From assembly GCA_963783095.1 (NCBI GenBank), contig CAWAMR010000023.1, forward strand, positions 62,001 to 126,000: a stretch of DNA of 64,000 nucleotides. Direction: 5' to 3'. Made by a program: the position numbers and the translations under genes. The DNA comes from CAWAMR01 sp963783095. Lineage in GTDB: Bacteria > Planctomycetota > Planctomycetia > Gemmatales > Gemmataceae. Numbering within the stretch: the first letter of the stretch is position 1; the number at the start of each line of letters is the position of its first letter. The notes below the pieces were generated by a model. The model worked only from the letters and a program-made list of their open reading frames with translations. It had not been told where the DNA came from and did not search any database. Shown here piece after piece: positions 30,369 to 38,931 of the stretch.

Positions 30369-33109
30369 ATGGCTACCACCCGCTTCTGCCGCTTCGGCTT
30401 CACGATCCTCCTCATCGGCTTCCTTGGGCTGAGTTGGTCCGCCCTTCAAAAGAATGCCAGCGCTCAACCCGCCAAAAAGAAAGTCCGCGAAGAAGAAGAG
30501 GAAGATCCGAAGGCGAAACCCAAGGTTCCCAAAAAAGAAGAGGAAGAAGAACCCAAAGAGAAGACCAAGGTTCCCGCCAAAGTTCAGGACGTGGCACCCA
30601 AGGAAAAAGAAGATGAACGCCCTCGTCCCGCAGTCCCCACTGTGAAGTTCGACATGGTTGCCGAAGCCGCAAAGAAAAGTCATCCTGTTGCGGTTCGGGA
30701 ATTCTTGCGGCGAATCGCGATTCCTTACGACGTGTTAATCTCCGCATCGGACCGGCGATACAAAATCGCGCTGATGAAAGATCGGGAACTGCCCGAAGGA
30801 AAGGTACCCTACTTTGAACTGAACGCCAACCTTCTCGACGGCAAGCAGAAAGAACTTGCGTCGAGTGCCGGCTACAGCCTATTGCCTTATGAAGAGGTAG
30901 TTCTGAATGAGGTCGAACTGTTTCTGAAGAAGAAAATCGACGGGTTTAACCATTTCGACCAACTCGAACTGGTGGTACAGGTGCTGGGCTCGGTTCGCAC
31001 GCAACACGCTTCCTGGGCGGAGCGGCAAAAACGAGTCGGCAGGGGGTGGGATGTCGTCGAGAACAAGCTCAAAAAAAGGCTCGTGATGTTGCGGCGCGAT
31101 CAACTGAAAGCCTATATCGATGCGAAGGATTGGAATCGCGCGGATGAGCTGAGTTTGGAACTGAGTGCCACGTTCGCGGACGATACCGACGTGCAGAAGG
31201 ACATTTATCGACTCATCTTGATCAAAGCCGATCAGTCGCTCAATCCGACTCGCGACGATGATTACCTGAATCTCTATCAGGCGCTGCTCCAATTCGAACA
31301 GCTTCCCGGCGGCAAGGGGGAAGAGTGCGCCACTGCCGCCCGGCGGAAGTTGATGAACCGAGCCAAAGACTTTATCAATCAAGCCAAAGAACTTGCATCC
31401 GCGAATCAATCCGCGGCCGCATTTCAAAAACTACGCAGTGCGGAAGCGCTCGCCCCCGAACTCGACGATATTTCGATCATGCGCAGCAAGTTGAAAGACC
31501 GCATTCTCTATATCGGAGTTTCCCAGCTACCGGATCTGATGTCGCCGGCCACGGCCAAGAGCGATTCCGAGCGCTGGGCAGTGGAGTTGATGTTCGAGAG
31601 CCTGATGCAGATGGTTCCCGATCGGAAACTGGGCCGGCATTATCGTCCCGTATTGGCAACGGCGCAGCCTTCGATGGTGCCTCTGGGAAGAGAGTTTCAA
31701 CTGTATCGCAATGTCCGCTGGTCCGGCGATCAAGGCAAGAGCTTCGTCGATGCGCGCGATGTGCAAGGAACCTTAAGGCTGCTGAAACATGTTCCGGATC
31801 GATGGTGTTCCGAGGGTCTGGAAGTATTCGACCCCCGTGAAGTGCGCATTGATGATCCGTTCCGCTTACGGCTCAACTTCACCCAAGGCGTTTTTGAACC
31901 GTTGAGCCGGACGACTTTCAAAGTCCTGCCGGCGCGGTATCTCGAAGCGAAGGACAAAAAGGCAGATGACAACGAGTTTGGCCTCAACCCATTCGGTAGC
32001 GGACCCTATCGCTATTCCGGTCGAGAAAAAGAGACTGCCGACCGCGAAGTCGCAATCTTTCGCAGCAATCCCTATTTCGCCCAGCGCACCGGGATGCTTT
32101 CCAAACCCCGTATACCCGAAATCCGCTTTTTCGTCCCGAAGCAATCGTCGATCTCCAATGAGATTGCCTCCGGGCAGGTCCACATGATATTGGATGTGCC
32201 GGTCGGGGACATTCCGATGTATACCGCGGACACGATCGGGAAAAACATCTTCAAGGAATACAAACTCGATACCAATCGGCGCATCCACATGTTGGCCGTC
32301 AACCATCGCCGGCCGATCCTGCAAAGCGTCGAATTGCGCCGGGGACTGTCGGCGGGTATCGAGCGTGAAGAGATCTTGAAGGATGTCTTTCGCATCCAAA
32401 ACCATGAAAAAGAACACACCGCGTTGACCGGGCCTTTTCCGCTCAAAACCTGGGCGACGCCGAGCAAGTCGCAACAGGTGCCGTTGACGAACCCGGCTCT
32501 TTCTGCCGGCCTGATCAGCCTGATCGCAAAAGATGCTCCCCTACGGATCTCATTGCGGCATCCCGACGACCCCTATTCGACAAGAGCATGTCAAAAGATC
32601 AAGGAGCAGATCGAGAAAAACGCCGGCCAGGTGGCCGGCCGACCGACGATCGAGATCACATTGGAAGGACTTTCACCGGCTTTGTTGCGGCAACGGGTGG
32701 AAGTCGAACACGATTTTGAACTTGCTTATTACACTTTCGATTACCGCGACGATCAATTCTGGCTGGGCGGTCTTCTGGATCCATCGGCCACTGCAGCCTA
32801 CGGCCGAAACTTCCTCGGTTATCTCGGTGACGGAACCGGAGTCAAGGATGAGGATTCCCGGCTGCGGCAAACCCTGGAAGATTCGCGACCTACCGCGATT
32901 TCCGCGACAAGTTGCGAGAAAAGACCTGGGATATTCACCATCAATTCAACGCTCGAATGCCGTTCATACCCTTGTGGCAACTCGATCGTCACGTAGTTGT
33001 GCATCAATCGTTGGAGATGTTTCTCGATAACCCGTCGGAAACCATTCTCCCGGATCGGCTCGATCCGGCCATCATCTTCACCGGCGTGGAGATGTGGCGG
33101 ATGAAGTAA
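30369..33109 (+). CDS. Large family-5 extracellular solute-binding protein (one frame change)
   Basis: About 913 residues. A signal or membrane anchor (FTILLIGFLGLSWSALQ) is followed by a Lys/Glu/Pro-rich linker (about 35-85), an N-terminal helical domain of about 300 residues, and from about residue 380 a solute-binding fold of the oligopeptide/nickel type (SBP_bac_5): VELMFESLMQMVPDR, FVDARDVQGTLRLLKHV, NPFGSGPYRYSG, VELRRGLSAGIEREEIL, then, after a frame change near 32,895, REKTWDIHHQFNARMPFIPLWQLD. Normal family members are about 500-600 residues, so the N-terminal extension is unusual. No permease or ATPase genes lie nearby, which suggests the protein may sense or bind peptides without dedicated transport. 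Confidence 0.8.
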
Positions 33110-33123
33110 AGCCCCGATCTACT

Positions 33124-33333
33124 TCATTCGTCACGAATTTCACGGATGAGATCGACAGTTGATTCCTTATCGCCGTATGTGTCGCGAACCCTCTTGGTGA
33201 TCCTGTCGGCACGAGCAAGGACGCGGGCCGCGATTTCCGGGCCGACCTGTTTGCCCGAGGCGATCTTTTCCATGATGGCCTGTTCATCCGCGTTGCGGAG
33301 GGCGGGGTCGTCAAGATCGATTGTATCATTCAT
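33124..33333 (-). CDS. Small helical protein, antitoxin-like size
   Basis: 69 residues (MNDTIDLDDPALRNADEQAI), all helical and charged, with KRVRDTYGDKESTVDLIREIRDE at the end. The frame is intact and the composition is protein-like. The size and charge resemble antitoxins paired with PIN or ParE toxins, but no toxin gene is adjacent (an upstream partner on the minus strand would fall in the degenerate region 33334-33850). Identity is uncertain. Confidence 0.5.
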   Translation of the reverse strand: MNDTIDLDDPALRNADEQAIMEKIASGKQVGPEIAARVLARADRITKRVRDTYGDKESTVDLIREIRDE

Positions 33334-34173
33334 GCCTTTATTTTCTCATGAATGTCCTACGAGTCAACAGTTGTTATGGGCCGGAAAAGCCAAGCGACTT
33401 CCGATTTTCTCTTGGCCTCGCTCTTCAGCAGGCGATGCACGTCCGGGCAATTCGTGATGGTCGCGCGGAAAGTCTATGTCAAGTTCATCCCTTTCGGCGG
33501 CATCAAGTCCTCCACCCAGCCGCACCTTAAGATGGATTCCGGATGATCATTTTGCGCCTTCTTTCCCAGAATCTTTCGCCTTCTTGATCCACGTCGGCCA
33601 ATTCCGGACGGCGTCCATCCGCTTCCACGCGGCTATTCGATGCTTCGGTCGTTCAGACCGACGCGCCCAACGCTCTCCACGACGAATCGAGCAAACGCTC
33701 GCCGAAGACGCCGCAAGGTGAGTTAATGGCTGCGCGACGGTCATGTTTTTGCTTGGGGCAATCCATAATCGCCGGATAGAGACCGTACCAACTGGCCATT
33801 TTTGTTGGTTTTTGATTGACATGAGTGTTTTGATCGAATAGCATACCAACTCCTATTTGAGTTTTAGAGTATTGTCGGCCCAACAACCTGATCGCGGTGT
33901 CCACCAGGATACTTCTTTTTGCCGCACCACGAACCCCTGTCGGTTCGGAGCACTTTGCGGATGCGTCTCAAGGGGTGACTTCCCTCCTTCTCACGTCAGG
34001 GTTCCCCAAAAGCAAAGTACGAAAGTGCTTCCAAAGTCCAGCACCACGCGACTTCGGTCCCGTTGAGGCTGCCCGTCCGTACCGGGCGGTCATGCCCGCC
34101 GGGATTGTCATGGGCGGTTCCAGGTCGGAATTTTCCGCCAGGGTAGACCATCGAGCTGACTGGTACTGAGAGG
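33334..34173. other. 840-bp gap, probably degenerate mobile DNA
   Basis: No gene is supported. Two minus-strand frames have protein-like fragments (33547-33849 ends IKKAKDSGKEGAK), but no start, domain or continuity. A palindrome ggtcgttcagacc near 33648 recurs as ggtcgatcagacc near 37527 with the same gcgcccaa context, suggesting remnants of the same dispersed element. Confidence 0.4.
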
Positions 34174-36092
34174 ATGTTCAAGATGAAGACCTATGTGTTT
34201 TGTGGATTGGCTTGGCTCATGGCCACGGCCATTGCTCCCTCCGTAAGTACGGCACAGGAGGACAAGGCCGCACTGTCGAAGCAAGCCCAGGAGATTCTGA
34301 AGACGAACTGCTACCACTGCCATGGGCAGGACGGCACCGTCGAGGGGGGCATGAATTTCATCCTCGACGTCAAGACGTTAATTGCACGCAAGAAGGTGAT
34401 TCCAGGAAATTCGACCAAGTCAAAACTCATCCAGCGAATCGTCCTGGGAGAAATGCCGCCCGAAGAAGAAAAGCAACGGCCCAGCGACAAGGAACTTGCC
34501 ATCCTGAAACAGTGGATTCAATCGGGTGCCGCCGATAGCGTCGTTGTGCCGGCGAGGAAATTCATCTCTGATGAAAGCCTGGTCAAAACGATCCAAACCG
34601 ACCTTCAGGACCAAAGAGAGACCGATTGCCGCTTCATCCGCTATTTCACCATCACCCATCTGTATAACGCCGGAATCTCCGAAGACCAATTGCAAACGTA
34701 TCGCAATGGCCTTTCCAAAGTTCTCAACAGCCTCTCCTGGGGCAGCAAGATCGTCGGGCTGCACCCGATTGATCCCGCCAAGACAGTATTCCGCATCGAC
34801 TTGCGCGACTTCAAATGGAATGCCGCCGTCTGGAACACCATCCTGGCAGAGTATCCCTATGGCATCATTTTCGATTCGAAAATCGCCGAAAACTGCTCGT
34901 CGATGACCGGAACGAAGTTGCCTTTTGTTCGAGGCGATTGGTTTGTCGCCAACGCCACACAACCTCCGCTCTACCATCATATTCTCGACATTCCAGCGAC
35001 GGATCGGGAATTGGAGAAATTGTTGAAGGTCGATGTGGACGAGGACATCAAAGGAGAACGAGTGCTTCGTGCCGGTTTCAATAGCTCCGGTATATCGCGC
35101 CACAACCGCTTGATTGAGAGACATGAAACCGGGTACGGAGCTTACTGGAAGAGCTACGACTTCTCCAGCAGCGCGGGAACAAGAACCTTTTTGACTATCC
35201 CTTGGGGCCAGGGAAAGGGGAAATGAACTTCCACCACGATGGTGGCGAAATCATTTTCAATTTGCCCAATGGGATGCAAGGCTACATGCTCGTTGACGGA
35301 AAGGGGCACCGACTGGATAAAGGGCCAATCGCCATCGTGAGCGATTCCAAGCGGCCCGACAAAACGGTTGTGAATGGCCTGTCCTGCATGTCCTGTCACG
35401 TCAAAGGAATGATCGACAAGACGGATCAAATTCGGGCTCATGTGGAAGAGAACGACGTTCGGTTCAAGAAAACGGAAAGAGACACCATTCTTGCCTTGTA
35501 TCCCGCCAAGGACAAACTGGCGGCAGCGCTGAAAGTCGATAGGGAGCGATTTCTCAAGGCACTGAAAGAAACCGGCTGCAAGGAAGGGGCGACGGAACCG
35601 AATGTGGCTCTTACCTTGCGATTTGAAGCAGAGTTGGACTTGGCGATGGCCGCAGCCGAAGCGGGACTCAAAGCGGAGGAATTCAAGAGGAAAGTGAAAC
35701 TCTCGGAAAATCTGAGCCGGACAATTGGGTCGGTGATTGTGGCAGGCGGCACGGTGCAACGAGATGTATACGCTGCCGCCTTCAAGGATATTGTGCGGGT
35801 GTTGGAGTTGGGAACGTTCTTTTCCATGAAAGCGGATGCCTCAAATCCCGCACTTGCGCCGCCAAACAAAGTCCCGCCCGCGAAAACAAACCAGGTGACG
35901 ATCACGACTGCGACGTCCGGCTCTCTTGACAGTGACGAACTCGAAGTCCATCCAAACTGGAAAATCGTCCGAAAAGGGACGATCGCGACCATTGTCGATA
36001 CCGACGAAAAAAAGAAGATGTATTGTCTTCGATTTGAGGATGGCAACAAAGCTTGGGTTCGTCAAGACTGCTGTTCCAAACCGTCCATGTGA
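34174..36092 (+). CDS. Secreted multi-heme-motif cytochrome-like protein (one frame change)
   Basis: About 639 residues. After a signal peptide (FCGLAWLMATAIAPSVSTAQ) comes the first CxxCH motif (CYHCH, residues 46-50) in a planctomycete cytochrome-c domain that ends near LGEMPPEEEKQRPSDKELA. A second motif (CMSCH) lies around residue 405. One frame change near 35,200 (after TFLTIPWGQG) joins the two parts. A helical block follows, and the last ~55 residues (NWKIVRKGTIATIVDTDEK to WVRQDCC) look like an SH3-like domain. The protein is probably a periplasmic electron carrier or redox sensor. The start is 34174 or the ATG at 34183. The same leader sequence as in the two downstream genes follows its stop, so the genes may be co-regulated. 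Confidence 0.75.
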
Positions 36093-36127
36093 CCGAGCAA
36101 ACAGTTCCCTAACCGAGGAGATGGGCC

Positions 36128-36739
36128 ATGTGTGTGCAACGATTCGCATTGATGATTCTCGCAGTGATCTTCTGCGGCGTATCGAACCTACGCGGCGATG
36201 ACTCGATCGCGGTCAACGAAGAGTACAGGGGAAAGACGTCGGCCGAGAAAGAAAAGAATAAAAGAGATCAAATCCTGACCTCCGACTACCTGCCGATCAC
36301 CTTGAAGGCAGGCATGCGCCTGGAGTTGACAGTGAAAGGAGTCGGGGAGGGCAGGAAAGTGGCCGTTGCGCTATGGGATGCAGATGACCAGCGGCTCAAA
36401 ACCAGCTGGACCCCGAAAGCCATCCGGAGAGACCCGGGGATGGGCAAAATTGTTCTGGCAAAGTTAGAGGTTACTCCCAAGAACATGGGCAACGAGTACC
36501 ATCCTATCGCTTTCTCCAACAAAACGGTCAAACTTTTGGTTGGAGAAATCCCCGCCACCGGAACTTATAAGATCGCAGTCTATTCAGATTTCGCGGGGGA
36601 TTATACTGTCCTGGCCACGGATTTGGCCCAGAAACGCGACGCAATCGCCATCAAGAAGGAACTGGCAACGGCAAAGCGGCGTGTCGAAGAATTGGAAAAA
36701 GAACTCATGGAACTGGACAGCCCGAAGGTCGGGAAGTGA
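36128..36739 (+). CDS. Secreted beta-sandwich protein with C-terminal coiled coil, copy 1
   Basis: 203 residues: a signal peptide (FALMILAVIFCGVSNLRG), then DDSIAVNEEYRGKTSAEKEK. A beta-sandwich domain follows (LPITLKAGMRLELTVKG, KVAVALWDADDQRLKTSW, VGEIPATGTYKIAVYSDFAG and YTVLATD), which resembles pre-peptidase (PPC) or Ca-binding beta domains. Residues about 170-200 (KKELATAKRRVEELEKELME) form a coiled coil, so the protein may oligomerise. The ATG at 36128 has gagga about 12 bases upstream. Copy 2 follows directly. Family and function are unknown; secretion is inferred from the signal peptide. Confidence 0.75.
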   Translation: MCVQRFALMILAVIFCGVSNLRGDDSIAVNEEYRGKTSAEKEKNKRDQILTSDYLPITLKAGMRLELTVKGVGEGRKVAVALWDADDQRLKTSWTPKAIRRDPGMGKIVLAKLEVTPKNMGNEYHPIAFSNKTVKLLVGEIPATGTYKIAVYSDFAGDYTVLATDLAQKRDAIAIKKELATAKRRVEELEKELMELDSPKVGK

Positions 36740-36774
36740 CCGAGTAAACAGTTCCCTAACCGAGGAGATGGACT

Positions 36775-37395
36775 GTGTGTGTGCAACGAATCGCATTGAT
36801 GATTCTCGCTGTGATCTTCTGCGGCGTACCAAACGTGCGCGGCGATGACTCGATCGCGGTCAACGAAGAGTACAGGGGAAAGACATCGGCCTCAAAGGAA
36901 AAAAATGATAGAACTCAAAGCCTGACCGTCGACTACGTGCCGATCACCTTGAAGGCGGGCATGCGCTTGGAGTTGACAGTGAAAGGAGTCGGGGAGGACA
37001 GGAAAGTGGCAGTTGCTCTATGGGATGCAGATGACCAGCGGCTCAAAACCAGCTGGACCCCGAAAGCCATCCCGAACAAAGACCGGCTATCTGCACCGGG
37101 GGGGTTTGAACTGGTAAAGGCAAAGGTTACTCCCAACAACATGGGCAACAAGTACCATCCTATCGGTTTCTCCAACAAAACGGTAAAGCTTTTAGTTGGA
37201 GAAATCCCCGCCACCGGAGTTTATAAGATCGCAGTCTATTCAGATTTCGGGGGGGATTATACTGTCCTGGCCACGGATTTAGCCCAGAAACGGGACATAA
37301 GCGCCATCAAAAAGGAAATAGCAACGACAAAGCAACGGCTCGAGAAATTGGAAATAGAACTCATGGAACTGGAGAGCCCGAAGGTCGGGAAGTAG
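36775..37395 (+). CDS. Secreted beta-sandwich protein with C-terminal coiled coil, copy 2
   Basis: 206 residues, closely similar to copy 1 along its length, including the signal peptide and the coiled coil (KKEIATTKQRLEKLEIELME). Changes cluster in the middle, where copy 1 RRDPGMGKIVLAK is replaced by PNKDRLSAPGGFELVKA. The start codon is a GTG where copy 1 has ATG, with the leader otherwise almost unchanged; expression may therefore differ. The duplication appears recent but both copies stay open and signal-bearing, so both are probably functional. Confidence 0.75.
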   Translation: MCVQRIALMILAVIFCGVPNVRGDDSIAVNEEYRGKTSASKEKNDRTQSLTVDYVPITLKAGMRLELTVKGVGEDRKVAVALWDADDQRLKTSWTPKAIPNKDRLSAPGGFELVKAKVTPNNMGNKYHPIGFSNKTVKLLVGEIPATGVYKIAVYSDFGGDYTVLATDLAQKRDISAIKKEIATTKQRLEKLEIELMELESPKVGK

Positions 37396-37685
37396 CGGCA
37401 CCGCCAGCAATCGCTTCATGTAAAAGTTCTTGATCCGTCGGGCGAGCCGCGCCTTGTCGTGGACAACCTTTCGCGCATCGATCCGCCCGCCCTCTGTTTT
37501 CAACATGTGATTTGGCCAACGCGGTCGATCAGACCGAAGCGCCCAAATTTGGTCTGCCAATGCGTTTCTCAACATTTCCCTTGGCGGTTAACTAGCGGGT
37601 AGACGATCGTCTCGCCTGTACACGAAGCGTGGTATGAATTAGATTGTTCCATCGGATTTCGGCGACACTCTTCGAGGGAAGCACG
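37396..37685. other. Gap with palindrome remnant
   Basis: No gene is supported. It contains ggtcgatcagacc near 37527 followed by gaagcgcccaa, related to the copy near 33648. Confidence 0.35.
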
Positions 37686-38459
37686 ATGCGAAAGCGGCGC
37701 GATCATTTTAGATTCTCATTCCTCTACTTAATCTTGATAGAAACCTCGTCGTTGTTGGCGTTGGAGCCTGTCCGTTTAGATCGTTACAACGATCCGCTTC
37801 CGCCTGGCGCTCTTGCACGTCTCGGAACGGAACGCTTACGGCACGGAGGCGGAATTACTTGCCTTGCGTACTCGACAGATGGAAAGCTTCTCGCTTCAGG
37901 CTGTCTCGATCGCGCTATCGTGCTTTGGGATGCCCAGTCCGGCAAGAAGATTCGGCAGTTCGAGCCCGTCAGAACGCTGGACATTTCCCCAGATGGCAAA
38001 CTTCTCGTTTCTGGCAGCCAGAATGGGCCTGATGGTGATCTGAGACTCTGGGACAGCGCCACCGGAAAGTGTCTTCATAGCCTCGGCGGCGTTATCGGAG
38101 CCACTTTCTCGGTTGCCTTTTCTCCTGACGGCAAGATGATTGCTTCGGGACATGGACGAAATACGATTCGTTTTTGGGACCCAACGACAGGCAAGGTAAA
38201 ACGCACATGGGCAGGCGTCGAAAACGATCACGCGGTTTCATCGCTGGCATGTTTGACGACAATTACTTTTCCCCACCGTGTTGCCTCATCGGAGAATGTT
38301 ACCGAGAACCCTTGGCGGCCGGGAACCAACTCGGGTGCCGTGTCAGTTCGGCAGGACGACGTTGCCCCATCGCATCGGTTTGGCATCCAGGCGATAAATC
38401 CAACGAAATCACGCCAACTCCGCTACAAATACCCCCAGTTTTCGTTCAGATCTCGGTAA
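37686..38459 (+). pseudogene. WD40-repeat protein, truncated
   Basis: The start at 37686 (MRKRRDHFRFSFLYLILIET) gives a signal/anchor and then WD40 blades: HGGGITCLAYSTDGKLLASG, CLDRAIVLWDAQSGKKI, TLDISPDGKLLVSGSQNG, DGDLRLWDSATGKCLHSLGG, FSVAFSPDGKMIASGHGR and IRFWDPTTGKVKRTWAG. Coherence ends near 38,256 at an inverted-repeat element, after which the frame is random-looking to 38459. A propeller needs about seven blades; only about four are present. I read this as a gene cut by the element or by a rearrangement. Confidence 0.65.
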
Positions 38460-38535
38460 CATCAACATGAGGCAACGACCCGCCATTGGTAACAAAAACC
38501 GTGAGTCAATGCGCTGGGGAAAAGTAGTTGTCGTT
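38257..38535. mobile_element. Small element with 20-bp inverted ends (MITE-like)
   Basis: The left end acgacaattacttttcccca is matched, inverted, by acgacaactacttttcccca at the right end (one mismatch in 20). The 279-bp interior has no gene. It interrupts the WD40 gene on the left and lies against the 3' part of the zinc-ribbon gene on the right. I see no clear target-site duplication. It could also be a deletion derivative of a larger insertion sequence. Confidence 0.55.
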
Positions 38536-38791
38536 CATCACGCACAACCCGTTCCTTGTAATTCCAGTTCCTTCGAGATTCCTGAAGGCATCCGCCGTTC
38601 CCGCACAGCACTGCGCCGAGATCTTCCGGAACTCCTGCGCGTCTGGCCCACTCCATGATTTCCGGGGGCACAGGGATGCGTTCGATCCCGTTTGATGTGG
38701 CAACGCCATTGACCATGTTGCCGCATTTCGGGCAAGAACACGGCAAAGATTCTAACTCCAATCCGCATTCCGGACATTTGGAATGTGACAT
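38462..38791 (-). pseudogene. Zinc-ribbon protein, probably disrupted
   Basis: From the ATG at 38789-38791 the protein starts MSHSKCPECGLELESLPCSC and has CPKCG next, a four-Cys zinc ribbon in its first 24 residues, then RIPVPPEIMEWARRAGVPED. Proteins with this beginning are small, regulatory-looking planctomycete proteins. After residue ~55 the sequence no longer looks conserved, and its last ~25 codons lie in the inverted-repeat element. It may be frameshifted near residue 50 and truncated. Confidence 0.5.
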
Positions 38792-38931
38792 GGACCATCC
38801 TCGGTTTAAGATCGCATACCATTAACTTTCAATATTCCCATTTTCACGCAATGATGAACCTAGTCAAGAGCATTGGCTCGAGATCGGATCAACATCTTAC
38901 GACACCTGCGAATCACTGTCGAAGACACGGC

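Larger units (their letters stand above)
36090..37395 (+). repeat. Tandem duplication of a gene with its leader
   Basis: Two units of about 648 and 658 bp start with the same ~30-bp leader (gtgaccgag.aaacagttcc, then ctaaccgaggagatgg) and continue through the whole coding sequence. Differences are scattered, with an insertion of about 9-12 bp in unit 2 near 37,080-37,110. The boundary at 36738 lies at the stop codon of the first gene. Confidence 0.92.
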
